From: Diabrotica undecimpunctata
Taxonomy: Eukaryota > Arthropoda > Insecta > Coleoptera > Chrysomelidae
Assembly: GCF_040954645.1 (NCBI RefSeq)
Contig: NC_092806.1
Location: forward strand, 110,452,731 to 110,516,730
Reading direction: 5' to 3'
Length of the DNA: 64,000 bases
Shown here piece after piece: positions 10,293 through 20,484 of the stretch. Made by a program: the position numbers and the translations under genes. The notes under the pieces were generated by a model. The model worked only from the letters and a program-made list of their open reading frames with translations, was not told the origin of the DNA and did no database searches. Numbering within the stretch: the stretch's first letter is position 1; the number at the start of each line of letters is the position of its first letter.

Positions 10293-13200
10293 TTAGCTCA
10301 TTGTCCATCCTGCCAATTCTAGGAAGGTGGACAAGTCACCAGGAGACATCTCTCTTATGTGGGCAGGTGTTGGCCAGGACTCGCCGAACGCGTACTCTCG
10401 TATTAACGATAACTCTGGGCATTCACATAGGACATGCTCTACAGTTTCGTCTTCTCGTTCACACTTCCTACATAGAGGTGTGTCTGCTAGCCCCAGTGTA
10501 TGGAGGTGTTTGCTTAGTTGACAATGACCAGTTAAAAAACCAACTGCCAAACGTAGGTTTTTCCTGGTCATTCCCAAGTACTTCTTAGATGTTGACTCTT
10601 CAAGGTTACTTAGTGTTACCCTGGCAAGTTTACATCCTTTCCCTTCTTCCCATCTTTTTACGGTTTGAGTATGGGAGTGACATTTGACAATTTCCGCGAT
10701 TGTTGTAGTTGACCAACCAAAAAGATCCCCAGGTCCTAAGAGTCTTAGGCCTGCCGCCTTCCTAGCTAATTGGTCAGCAATGCGGTTGCCTTTATTCCTA
10801 TTGTGTCCTTTAACCCACCTCAGGATGATGGTATTACCATCCGAAGCTTGGGTTAGTGACTTGTGACACTCCATTACTAAACCTGATGTGACACGTGGTC
10901 TATTCAAGGTTAGTAGCGCTTGTCTGCTATCTGTGCAGATGATTATAGTTTTACCTGCTATACCTTTTTGGGTTATCTCTTTTGCGGCTATGGAGATACC
11001 AGTCAGTTCTGTCTGAACTACGCTGGCATTTTTGCCCATACCCCACTTTATTCTTAGGTTCAGTGATCTGGAGTATATCCCGCATCCTGAGCCTTCTTTC
11101 ATTTTGGAGCCATCGGTGTATATGCAATAGGCATTTGCCACGTTTGTCTCCATGTACTGTCCTGTTTCAATTTTGTAGGGTTTGTTGAAGACAAACTTTG
11201 GTTCAATTGAGTCGCAGCCTGCCTGTAGAAGTGGTAACGCATCCAACTCTTCTCGCCAGAAACGAGTTCTCAATTGTCCCATTCCTACATCAAGGTTTGC
11301 ACCAGCTGAGCGCAGTCGCATCATTGTCACTAGCGCCACCTCTTTGACATATATATCTAGAGGCGTGATGCCAATGATCAACTCCATTGCAGCAGTTGGT
11401 GTTGTTTTCATGGCACCTGTTATATTTATGCAAGCCATCCGCTGAATATGGTTTAGTTTGTTAATCGCTGTTGCCTGTAGCACTTTTGGTACCCAAGCAA
11501 TAGCTCCGTAAGTTAGCATTGGCCTAATGACAGCGGTGTAGACCCAGGCGATCACCCTGGGCGTGAGGCCCCAGGTGCGTCCGACCGTTCGTCGACACTG
11601 CTCATAGGCAATATATGCTCTTTTAGCTCTACCATCTAAGTGTGAGTTCCATGTTAACTTCTTGTCAAGGGTAATACCAAGGTACTTCACCTCGTCAGAA
11701 AAATTTAGACTGTAGTTTAGAATCCTTGGGGGTATTAAGCCCGTGATTCTTCTTTTCCTGGTAAAGAGGACCATCTCAGTTTTCTTTGGATTTATAGATA
11801 GTGAGTGTTCCTTGCACCATGTTTCTATTAGTCGGAGAGCAACTTGTGATCTCTCACATAGTGTGCTCTCAAACTTACCGCTTTGCAGGACAGCAATATC
11901 GTCTGCATAGGCTATTGTGTAGAAACCGTTGCTGCTGAGTTGGTCAACCAGGGTATCTAGAACTATGTTCCAGAGTAGTGGTGATAGCACCCCTCCCTGT
12001 GGACAGCCCCTCGTAACCATGCCTCTAACAGAAACGTCTTCTACATTTATGCTTATTGCTCTATTAGAGAGCATACTGAATATCCATTCGCTTATGGCCA
12101 GGGGAACATTCCTGACGTTGAGCTGTTGGGTGATAGTTGGGAATGTGGTTTTATCAAACGCTCCCTCAATGTCTATGAATATACCTAGGGTGGATTCTTT
12201 ATTATCCAGCGATCTTTCAATTCTTCCCACTACATGATGCAGTGCAGAATCGGTAGATCTTCCCGAAGTATATGCATGTTGATTTGGGTGAAGTGGGTTA
12301 TGGACCAGAACTTCATCCCTTATGTACCTCTCGCATAGCCTTTCCATCGTTTTCAACAGAAAGGATGTTAGGCTAATTGGTCGGAAAGCCTTTGGTAGGG
12401 TGTAGTCCATCCTACCTGGTTTTGGTATGAAGACCACACGTACCTCTCTCCACTTCCTAGGAATATATCTCAGAACCAAAGAGGCTCTGAATATTTCCAC
12501 GAGGTGCGGCAGAAGGATATCCAGTCCCCACCGTAGTAGGGCTGGATATATGCCGTCAGGCCCTGGTGATTTGAAAGGGGTGAAGCACAATATGGCCCAT
12601 TTTACCTTTTCCTCATTAATCATTGTTCTGGCGAGATGCCAGTCGTTTGTTGACGGTATGATTGCTTCTTCCATCCGGTTTGGTGCTGTTGAGACACTAG
12701 AACCGGGAAAGTGTGTTTTCATCAGGACCTCAGCACTTTCGCGAAGGTTGGAAGTTTTATTCCCATCTTCCTTCGTTAGTATGCCGACATGCCGATGTGG
12801 GTCCTTTGAGAGCGCTTTTTGTAACCTGGAAGCCTGCGGGAAATCTTCGATTTCCTCACAGAAGGTTCTCCAAGCAGCTCTTTGTCTTTGTCTGCAGACT
12901 TTTTTAAACTCTCTGAGATTTGATTGGTAAGAATCCCAATCCTCTTTGAGTTTGGTGCGTTTTGCTCTATTAAAAGCTGTTCTTGCTGTCTTCCTAAGGT
13001 GTTCCAATTCAGTGCACCACCAAGAGTTGGTTTTGCGACTTTCCTGGACCATCCTTATTGGACAGGATTTTTTATAAGCATAGCTTATTTTGTTTTGGAT
13101 AGATACCGCATACCTTTCCAATTCTGTATTAGTTCCTGGAGTTGAAGCCCTTTCATTCCGCAGAGCATCTTCTAAGAGTCGGTTGTAGAGTTCTACATCC

Positions 13201-13940
13201 GTCCTCTTAGGGTCGCGCGATTTGATAAGGCTTTTTTCCAGACTAATATTATAGGTTAGCCAGCGGTGGTCGGACATAGAAATATCCTCCGATACCTGCC
13301 AGTTCTGAATTTTATTCGATATTTCAGCTGTTGCCAGCGTGATATCGATGACTGTTTGGCTACGAACATTAATAAAGGTAGGTTCGGTGCCCTTATTTAA
13401 GATATACAAATCTTTTATAGTAATATAGTTATAAAGAGACTTACCTCGGGCGTTGTTATCTCTGCTGCCCCAGCCTAGATGGTGAGAGTTCGAATCGCAG
13501 CCGATAATAAGTTCTACCTTCTGACTGAGACAATGGTCTACCAGATCTTCCATTTCCCTTGTTGGTGGTAGGGTGGCTGCATCTGAGGGTAGGTAGACTG
13601 ATGCTAGTATCAACTCTCTATTTTTGCCCTTTCCCCATGGGCACTTCACTTTAACCGCAGTTACGTCTGAGGTGCAAAACTGCGCCATAGGGGAGGCTTT
13701 GATTTTTCTGGGAACATATATTGCTGTTCTCGGTTGTTGATTGCTTGGTAAGCTGAAAATTTGACCGTTTAGGCTGCTAAGACCAGTTATTTTGGTCTTA
13801 TTTATCCAAGGTTCTTGGATTAGTGCTATTGCATCCTCCGTTACATCCAGGCGGCGACATAGTGTTGCCGTTGCCACCTTTTTGTGTTGGAGGTTGCATT
13901 GAATAATAGTGACCTTATTTTTTTCGACATCCTTGCCCAT
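10293..13940 (-). CDS. LINE ORF2 polyprotein: endonuclease, RT, RNase H, zinc knuckle
   Basis: 1215 residues, uninterrupted. Residues about 10-230 are an APE-type endonuclease: QCNLQHKK (Asn 15), IQEPW (Glu 43), IIGCDSNSHH (145-154) and the catalytic SDH at 223-225. The RT spans about 450-780: TPFKSPGPDG, FRPISLT (519-525), FIDIEGAFD (588-596), RGCPQGGVLSP and YADD at 678-681. An RNase H follows at about 935-1065, with YTDGSK (Asp 943), TEL (Glu 978), CTDSRQA (Asp 1004) and the GHNRNKGNRIAD end. A C-terminal C-x2-C-x8-H-x4-C knuckle is at 1157-1174. All catalytic residues I can check are present. Role: nicks target DNA and reverse-transcribes the element RNA in the nucleus. The start codon lies 25 nt after the ORF1 stop, so translation reinitiation is plausible. 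Confidence 0.95.
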   Translation of the reverse strand: MGKDVEKNKVTIIQCNLQHKKVATATLCRRLDVTEDAIALIQEPWINKTKITGLSSLNGQIFSLPSNQQPRTAIYVPRKIKASPMAQFCTSDVTAVKVKCPWGKGKNRELILASVYLPSDAATLPPTREMEDLVDHCLSQKVELIIGCDSNSHHLGWGSRDNNARGKSLYNYITIKDLYILNKGTEPTFINVRSQTVIDITLATAEISNKIQNWQVSEDISMSDHRWLTYNISLEKSLIKSRDPKRTDVELYNRLLEDALRNERASTPGTNTELERYAVSIQNKISYAYKKSCPIRMVQESRKTNSWWCTELEHLRKTARTAFNRAKRTKLKEDWDSYQSNLREFKKVCRQRQRAAWRTFCEEIEDFPQASRLQKALSKDPHRHVGILTKEDGNKTSNLRESAEVLMKTHFPGSSVSTAPNRMEEAIIPSTNDWHLARTMINEEKVKWAILCFTPFKSPGPDGIYPALLRWGLDILLPHLVEIFRASLVLRYIPRKWREVRVVFIPKPGRMDYTLPKAFRPISLTSFLLKTMERLCERYIRDEVLVHNPLHPNQHAYTSGRSTDSALHHVVGRIERSLDNKESTLGIFIDIEGAFDKTTFPTITQQLNVRNVPLAISEWIFSMLSNRAISINVEDVSVRGMVTRGCPQGGVLSPLLWNIVLDTLVDQLSSNGFYTIAYADDIAVLQSGKFESTLCERSQVALRLIETWCKEHSLSINPKKTEMVLFTRKRRITGLIPPRILNYSLNFSDEVKYLGITLDKKLTWNSHLDGRAKRAYIAYEQCRRTVGRTWGLTPRVIAWVYTAVIRPMLTYGAIAWVPKVLQATAINKLNHIQRMACINITGAMKTTPTAAMELIIGITPLDIYVKEVALVTMMRLRSAGANLDVGMGQLRTRFWREELDALPLLQAGCDSIEPKFVFNKPYKIETGQYMETNVANAYCIYTDGSKMKEGSGCGIYSRSLNLRIKWGMGKNASVVQTELTGISIAAKEITQKGIAGKTIIICTDSRQALLTLNRPRVTSGLVMECHKSLTQASDGNTIILRWVKGHNRNKGNRIADQLARKAAGLRLLGPGDLFGWSTTTIAEIVKCHSHTQTVKRWEEGKGCKLARVTLSNLEESTSKKYLGMTRKNLRLAVGFLTGHCQLSKHLHTLGLADTPLCRKCEREDETVEHVLCECPELSLIREYAFGESWPTPAHIREMSPGDLSTFLELAGWTMS

Positions 13941-13965
13941 GGCTTAGGTATCGTTTCGGCTCTTT

Positions 13966-15288
13966 TTAGGTGTCCATTTCCTCCTCAGTTGAGGAGGGGG
14001 CAGCCTCAGTTATTTCGGAACTTCCTCCGCAGAGTTCGTCAACCATCATTTGATGATCTTCTCCCTGCTGTGGGACCAGGGTTGTCTCAGTCTCAGCAAC
14101 CGCAGTCGGTTGCCGCGTGTCTGAGGTTCCTGGTTCCGAGGAGGTATCCTGCACTTTGCTTGTGCTTGTTTTTAGATACAATGAGGTAAACGTGCAGCTC
14201 AGCCTCATTGCCCTTTTCCTAAGGACAACCATGTCATCGTCTCCGATTCCGAAGACAAACAGGTGTCCTTTAGGATCCTTTTTTACCTCATGGTGAAAAG
14301 TGCACCATCTCGCGACTGCCATGTCTGGATTTTGCGCCGCTAACCTCCGCAGCACTCTTTCTGGGTCATCAGAGGTGCTAATAGCATCCTCCGGGATCCA
14401 TAGAGAGGCTTTGGTAAGTTTTGGGAGCTTATCCTGACTGACAACAGCCAGTGATGCTTCCTCCCACGGTTTGAGGTCAGATGTAGCCTTTTCCAGCCAT
14501 GCAAGCGCCTCATCGTCATCACAGACTACTCTGATGATCTCACCTGAGTAAGTCCACGACTTGAACGTGGGTGCTTTTACCTGGCTGCTCGAGGGTGACA
14601 AGATTGTTCTGTCCAATTCCTCGATTAGGCTTTGTTTGATAAGGTTTGCCCGGTCGGCGGTGACCTTTCCATACGGGTTTAACTTATCTATAATAGCAAC
14701 CTTAAGATGTCTTAAGGTAGCTTCGGCGAAGCTTTGGGAAGGCGCAGCGGTGTTTCCACCACCGCGTGACTTCTTATGCTTCCTCGGCGTGCCCTCCGTG
14801 GAGGTACTTGGGCGAAGGCGCTTCACACCGGGGGCTGTTGGTTCCTGTCCTCTTTTGGAGGTGGAACCGTTGTCAGCCTCCGATGTGGGCATCTTCACCT
14901 TTGTTTTGGGAGGGGCTGGAGAGGGATGAGCTGCTCCCGTGGGTGCTTTTCCCATCGCCTCTCTGGCCTTCTTCCTTCTTTTTGCCTCGGCGCCGCTAAT
15001 TCTGTGGCGTTTTGGCCGGTTTTCCCGAGGTGGTCCTTGTCCATCCTCCGCTTGGGCCGAAGCTTGAGGTGAACATTGCTGTTCATCCTTAGCTCCGGCT
15101 TCAGGCTGAGGTGAACGTTTTGGTCCAGCCTCCGGTTTGGCCGAGATTAGAGGTGAACATTGCTGTCCATCCTTATCTGCGGCTTCAGACTGAGGTGAAC
15201 GTTTTGGTCCAACCTCAGAATTTGGTTTTGGTTTTTTATTTTTCGTATACATGTTGTTCCCACGAGTAGCTAGGGAAAGCTTGGTCAC
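13966..15288 (-). CDS. LINE ORF1 protein with DUF4780-like domain
   Basis: 440 residues, intact. Residues 1-180 are low-complexity, basic and proline-rich. A motif of the form KRSPQ(S/P)EA is repeated (about residues 29-36 and 54-61), and QQCSP follows it each time. From about 180 comes a structured part: a helix (SFAEATLRHLKVAI), then SGEIIRVVCDDDEALAWL, TKASLWIPEDA, ERVLRRLAAQNPDM, RWCTFHHEVKK and LFVFGIGDDDMVVL. This pattern matches my memory of DUF4780, common in insect LINE ORF1s. A Ser/Thr/Glu-rich tail follows. No CCHC knuckles are seen, unlike many R1/I ORF1s. Expected role is RNA binding and RNP assembly. Start chosen as the first ATG of the frame; a second ATG lies 12 codons downstream. 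Confidence 0.85.
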   Translation of the reverse strand: MTKLSLATRGNNMYTKNKKPKPNSEVGPKRSPQSEAADKDGQQCSPLISAKPEAGPKRSPQPEAGAKDEQQCSPQASAQAEDGQGPPRENRPKRHRISGAEAKRRKKAREAMGKAPTGAAHPSPAPPKTKVKMPTSEADNGSTSKRGQEPTAPGVKRLRPSTSTEGTPRKHKKSRGGGNTAAPSQSFAEATLRHLKVAIIDKLNPYGKVTADRANLIKQSLIEELDRTILSPSSSQVKAPTFKSWTYSGEIIRVVCDDDEALAWLEKATSDLKPWEEASLAVVSQDKLPKLTKASLWIPEDAISTSDDPERVLRRLAAQNPDMAVARWCTFHHEVKKDPKGHLFVFGIGDDDMVVLRKRAMRLSCTFTSLYLKTSTSKVQDTSSEPGTSDTRQPTAVAETETTLVPQQGEDHQMMVDELCGGSSEITEAAPSSTEEEMDT

Positions 15289-15751
15289 CCCTGGCAGAGC
15301 CCCGCATTACCAGGGGAAGGCTTTATACAGTGGGGTTTGCCTGGTTCCCCAGGGGGATCGTTCACGACCACATAAAACCCTGTGGCCATACAGCCATCGG
15401 CACGATTACCTCACACCTTAGCTTGGGTAGGCTGCTTCTTGGTCGCTGAAACAGTTCTTCCCTTCCTAGTCTCTCGAATACCTGGGAAAGATTCCCAGAT
15501 ACCCCAGAGGGCTATGTGGTGACAGGAACTGTTCTAGCGTGGTCGTTTCACACGTTTCTATACTTCCCATTCACTAGGCCTAGCCCGTTTATAGGGGGTA
15601 CCTTCATTCAACAGAGAGCTCCTTATTAGGGAGATCCCATTCATTCACACACACATACTTGTTCCACTTCCTACGCCAGACTACAGCCCTGTCTGAACAG
15701 TCAGCTTAAGCCTCCGAACCAACGTCAAGGTCCTGCAGCCCCTATCGGAGG
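15289..15751 (-). promoter_or_regulatory. 5' UTR / presumed internal promoter region of LOA-like copy B
   Basis: About 460 bp from the element's first base to the ORF1 ATG, GC-richer than the surroundings and partly conserved in copy A (6601-6760). Full-length LINEs carry internal promoters here; the exact promoter elements are not identified. Confidence 0.5.
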
Positions 15752-15762
15752 TTGGCTGTTGT
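15752..15762. repeat. TSD (right) of LOA-like copy B
   Basis: Second copy of the 11-bp duplication, directly next to the element's 5' end. Confidence 0.93.
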
Positions 15763-15975
15763 ATTGAAGATGTGTGTTAATCTTTGGAGCTCGTCTTCTG
15801 TCTTGGCGATTAATGCGGCGTAGTCTGAATAACATAATATTTGGATTTATTTGTTCCCCATTATGTAACCATGACCTTTACGTACTGCTTGTAATATTTC
15901 GTTCATTATTATATTCAAGAGAAGTGGTCACCCTGTCTGACTTCGCTTTGTACTGGTATTTACTGTGCAATCTAG
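15763..15975 (-). mobile_element. LINE family C, 5' part of the split RT
   Basis: Read leftwards: EVRQGDHFS near 15945, NIIMNEILQAVRKGHGYI, a stop, CYSDYAALIAKTEDELQRL (the YADD box, here YSDY), IFNTTA, then the TSD and the LOA-like element. Directly continuous with 9490-10203 once the insertion is removed. The mutated active site and stops show it was dead or decayed. Confidence 0.85.
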
Positions 15976-17829
15976 TAAATATTACTAAAACTCCTTGTAA
16001 CTTCCTAAAAGAAGTTTGCAACGAACTAATCTCACCAAGCAAAGAAGCAATCGTAAGAAAATCCGATGAGGAAATTGGTAGAAGAAGACAATATATGGAG
16101 AAGAATGGGGAAAAAAGTGGATGCTACTAAAACAATAGAGAAAAATGGTAAAAAACCAGGCACCAGAAATTTTCAAAATAGGTAAAAAATAAAAAGATTT
16201 ATAAAAGAATCTCTGCTGAACAAACATGTAGTTTCCACGGTATGTTATTTAGTATAATAATCATACTATTTACCGTCTACCGTAAAAATATCTCAAATAT
16301 TTTTTATTTAATATTATTTTTGTCCAATTATGTGTTCAATTGCAACATTACGATTTCAACATTTTTACTTTAAAATAGAATCATCAATTACTATTTGACA
16401 TCTAAGTTGAAGTTATCCAATTATTCCCGGGATATATAATATAAATTCTATTTAATTAATATTGTATATAATGATATCAAGAGGTGAATAAAGCACCATA
16501 TCAAAAATATTTTAGCGAATCCACACAAGCGGTACATTTTTTATCTGTGAAGTTCAAAGCTACCGAAAGCGATTGCAGTTGTTAAGTTAATAGGCGACCC
16601 CTGCAATCCCATTCAAACTTAAACTCGCAATTTTTTCCGTATCCTGCACAAAATTTTAATTACTGGGTAGTTCATGTTGCTCTTTCCATTGTTGAACAAA
16701 TTACACAATTTTTAACGAGATAAAAGTCCATTTTGAAAACGTTATTAAAAGCGATTTACAAAGCAATGAAGACTCGCTGTGTGTACTACGACACAGCTAT
16801 GTCCTTTCACAAAATACGGGCTCTGAGAATATCATCATCCGAGGAGGATTTTTCGCATGGCAGCCTCCATTTGCGGGGGACATTTTAAATGTTCTTGTGG
16901 CAATCTCCATTTGCTTTCTACTCAGAGTTATAGAATTGTTCGAGCATATTAGTTCACTTCGAATAATAGCGATGATATCACACGGTATTTTAATGACTCC
17001 TACTCCGTTCATCGAGAATCAAACCACGTGTGAGCATGTACGAATTGATTTATACTTATAGTACACATTTATTCCTAATTGAATATAATAAATAAAAAGA
17101 ACAAACAGGAAAATGGATCAGGTCAATGGCACTGAATACAGATTAAATAAACTTGCCAAACAATTCGTTTAATAATACATCTCGTCTTTTCCTGAAGCTG
17201 CTTTTATATAACAGCAGGATATTCTGATAGTCTACTTTTCAATATGGCTCCAAGGTTTTCATTCTTTTTTAAATAAGACTGGATTTATCTCCCTGGTTTC
17301 AGCTTTTCTTTCGTCCTATCTTCCCAACTCTTTTGTAGTATTTGATAGATTTTGTATTTATTTATGTTATTTTTTCTCCTAATTATAAGAATGCTTTTTT
17401 TTTCTCCTGCTTTTTCACATTATCACTCATTATACATTGGATGGTGTTATGTTAAAAGGAGTTTAACCTCAAAACAATAAAAATTGAGTTATACTAATTA
17501 CAGGGTAGATTATATTGTTATTTAAATTATGCAAAAATGAGTCACATCAGTAATTAAAAGAGTGATACAAGTGAAATTTTAACCCACAATTTGTAAAATT
17601 ACGCAAAAAACATTTAACCATCAATTTAAGCTAAAAACCACTCAACGCACAGTCAGCTATTTGGAGTTTATTTTGCAATAACCACTTAACATCCTATATC
17701 AACCCATATTGAATTTCATAACAGCTAAACAGCAGATTAAAGAATTGTTGTTATCTTCTATTATTTGGTTAAAAGACTTACCAGGATTAAAAACTGGAGG
17801 ATTAAATAAACTTTTCGATGAACGAATAA
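15976..17829. other. No gene recognised; possible repeat at 16797-17012
   Basis: Mostly AT-rich. The minus-strand stretch 16797-17012 is open for 71 codons (KMSPANGGCHAKNPPRMM...) and less AT-rich than its neighbours. I cannot assign a family. Nothing else is recognisable. Confidence 0.4.
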
Positions 17830-18820
17830 CGAAGGTCATCAATAATATTGAGCTTTTCCTAGGTATATGTGCAATTACTGTAGGCGTGAGACAATCGCAT
17901 GATCTTGACGCTAATCTGAACATGCATATAGAAAATGTACAATTTGTATGAAAACAGTACAGAAGAGGGTGATAACCCAGTTAGCTTTTCTATTCTGAAT
18001 TTAATCTGCGTTTCCAGAAACCTAAAAAGAACACCTGTATACAGTGCGACACATTCCAATCACAACATAAAGGCCTTATAGATGAAGTGGCAAATATTCT
18101 AAAATTAAAACATTTTAAACCTATTGAAAAGGCAGAAGGTTTAATGGAAAAAATTAGAAAATATCTCAAATCTGCAAAAGAGAATCCTGAATTAAAAACT
18201 TTAACATTTGATCTGCTAAAGACCCATCCTCTTCCAAAGTTGCCGACTGGGATGACATATTACAAACGGCGGCAGTTGAATTTGTACTACCTTGGCATCA
18301 ATGTTGGTAACACAGGAAAGGGGTTTTTTAATATTTGGCTTGAACATTAATCTAAAAAAGGAACCCAAGAGGTTGGATCCTGTTTAATAACGTACTTAAA
18401 ACATGTTAATCCACTTGGTAAAAACTTGGTTCTCTTCGGACTGTTGCGGTTGTTAAAACCGCAGTAGTAATCCACTACTTTTAGTGATGCGCTCTACATG
18501 AAATCAGACAAAACAGTAGAGATAGTAGATATAGAAAAAAAGGTCAACTACAGAAATTGTTCAAAGATATGGAGTTGGATCAGCAGTTATGACCTTGTTC
18601 TGAAACTATTTTCTTGTGGCATGTTATGATCAGCAGTTATGACTAACAGGTAAACCATGATCCAAAGAAAAAATTAAAGATCTCAAAGAAATATTAAAGC
18701 TAGTATGACAAGATCTAAAACCATATTATAATTTCTTAAAAACATCTGAACGGGGTGAGTTTTTTGATGATGTTGATGGTTTTGGATTAGAAAATGTGGA
18801 CATTGATGAAGAGGATTAAA
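17830..18820 (+). pseudogene. Decayed insect gene, DUF7869-like family (name from memory)
   Basis: Pieces occur in the expected order with frameshifts and stops between them: LDANLNMHI (about 17910), YENSTEEGDNPVSFSI (17948-17995), SEFNLRFQKPKKNTCIQC (about 17993-18045, a Cys pair as in a zinc site), then an open frame 18087-18350 with TLTFDLLKTHPLPKLPTG and the YYxRRQLNLYYLGIN motif. Next come QEVGSCLITYLKHV (about 18370) and DCCGC-stop-NRSS (about 18440), where relatives read DSCGGQNR. An acidic tail ends at TAA 18818-18820. Insect genomes carry many copies of such genes, often next to TEs; their function is unknown to me. Clearly non-functional here. Confidence 0.65.
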
Positions 18821-19217
18821 ATAATTTGAAACACTTTTTAAATATTATTAAAATTTTTAATTACCTATAATCATTTTATTTTTTTTACTCAGAAATAATT
18901 GGTATGTTTGTTTTATTTGTATTCCAAAAATGGTTCCAAATTTTATTGAAATTCAAATTAAAATCAATACAGACACAAAAACGTTTAGTTCGGTAACTGT
19001 CATTATGTGAATTTGTTTCTTGTATTTTAATTGTGAACGTAAATTATACAACTAAATGTTACATGTCGAATACAGCTACAATCCACATTGTACCCACAAA
19101 TCATTACTTGATGTTATTAAAATAAATCACACTGCCGTTAACCTCAATCAAGTAAGATATAAACAGCAAACAATTATTAACTTGTATTTTACCATATTTT
19201 GAATAATTGTAGCTCTT

Positions 19218-19240
19218 ATCTGATGATGTCAATGAAAATT
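19218..19240 (+). ncRNA. Weak hammerhead-ribozyme-like core
   Basis: CTGATGA is followed by T, a 5-bp stem GTCAA/TTGAC with loop TGAAAA, then GAAA: the order of a hammerhead core. A stray T breaks the stem II junction and I find no convincing stems I and III, so it is probably decayed or fortuitous. Confidence 0.3.
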
Positions 19241-19349
19241 GACGAAATATAATGAACTGTTGAACAGAGTATACTTGGCTTTCAATCAGCTGTATACCCA
19301 ATTAACCTCAACCCCCTTTTTCATCTACCAGATCAGCTGTTATTTTAGA

Positions 19350-19351
<2 letters not shown>

Positions 19352-19403
<52 letters not shown>
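19352..19403. repeat. (TA)n microsatellite
   Basis: Uninterrupted TA dinucleotide run of about 52 bp. Confidence 0.98.
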
Positions 19404-19406
<3 letters not shown>

Positions 19407-19571
19407 TTGCAACAGATTATAGACTCTATTTATTTGATTCTATAGACTTGTTTGGGTTGACTCTTTTTTACATAACACCATCCAGTCGTGAAAGATGTAT
19501 CGTTGACTATTTTGTTCTGAATTGATTTTATTTACATATACATTTTGCGATGGTTTAGTTAATATGTGGAG

Positions 19572-19582
19572 TTATATTATAT

Positions 19583-19641
<59 letters not shown>

Positions 19642-19646
19642 TATAT
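19572..19646. repeat. (TA)n microsatellite with TATAT edges
   Basis: Mostly pure TA with ATTAT-type interruptions at both sides. Confidence 0.95.
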
Positions 19647-19984
19647 TCCTACTATTCGTACCTGTAGTATCGTATAGACCATAGGGTATAGAAACAAACG
19701 ATTTGGGTTGGTAAGAAAAATATGTTTATTAATAATTAAACTAGTTTTTTATTATCGTTACCTCATTATGCTACGGTAGATTGGCCTAAGGCGGCTTGAT
19801 AATGTTAATAGTTTTAAACAGGAGGAAGGTGTTCAATCAAAATGTAATAAATAAATTTCAAGTTATTTTTTTCTTTGTTTATCAAACCTAGTGACCACTT
19901 CGAAATCAGCAACCTTTCTAATACTGGACGAATTGAAGACAAATTATCATGATTTGGGTTTTTTTCTTGTTCAGCATAATATCA

Positions 19985-20484
19985 TATTCTCTACTCATCG
20001 GATCCATTATTTGGCTTGTACATTATTTGGTCCAGTTGCTCTTCTGAGCAAGCCAAGGATATATTAGGTATAAATACAATGCCTTCGATTATTTTGCCAC
20101 CTACTATCATTCCATCTTTCCATCCCCGTAAAACTTTTCTCATAATATACTCTCTATATATTTGAAGTATATTGGTTTTAAATGGTCGAGTATGTATTTG
20201 AAGTAATATTATTTTATCCGAGACTGGTACAAAGTTGGTTACACATTTATTCAGTCGTGATGTTACTAATATACCTACCTCACTTTTGTGATGCAGGTCT
20301 TCTGTGTTGTTACCGGAACAATATAATACACTACCAGTCTTTTTTTATGTTTTTGACCTATTTTCTTTCGTTTCATTTCCTGAATTGCGTTTTCAAGTTT
20401 TCGAGCGGTAAATATACTTTTAACATTCCATGAGCAAATTTTAATACTAGATTTTCTTATTTGCTTGTTTTGAGATTTTCGCAT
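19985..20484 (-). mobile_element. LINE remnant: endonuclease joined to RT scrap
   Basis: Read leftwards: KICSWNVKSIFTARKLENAI (about 20380-20440, the start of an APE-type endonuclease), then in another frame YYSGNNTEDLHHKSEVGIL and KCVTNFVPVSDKIILLQIHT (about 20200-20330). It then jumps to VGGKIIEGIVF and SLACSEEQLDQIM (about 20020-20110), which is the region around the RT active site. The middle of the endonuclease and most of the RT are missing, so an internal deletion joined the two ends. The active-site FADD is lost. Confidence 0.7.

Larger units (their letters stand above)
10204..15751 (-). mobile_element. LOA-like RNase H LINE, copy B: full length, both ORFs intact
   Basis: A 5.55-kb element. 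It is flanked by an 11-bp duplication, TTGGCTGTTGT, at 10193-10203 and 15752-15762. The 5' end CCTCCGATAG (reading left from 15751) matches copy A. Order: 5' UTR of about 460 bp, ORF1 (440 codons), 25-nt gap, ORF2 (1215 codons), 3' UTR of about 90 bp ending ...ACTCTACAGACAG with no poly(A). Neither ORF has a stop or shift. Domain order (endonuclease, RT, RNase H, C-terminal CCHC) and the lack of a poly(A) tail fit the R1/LOA/I assemblage; exact clade is inference. It is inserted inside the RT of a family C LINE of the same orientation. Confidence 0.95.
18821..19984. other. AT-rich spacer with two (TA)n tracts
   Basis: Contains two (TA)n microsatellites (19352-19403 and about 19572-19646) and a weak hammerhead-like core at 19218-19240. 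No coding sequence recognised. Confidence 0.5.

Noticed and set aside
9885..13145. Many plus-strand ORFs across the LOA-like element
   Set aside because: They are antisense shadows of the intact ORF2 and ORF1.
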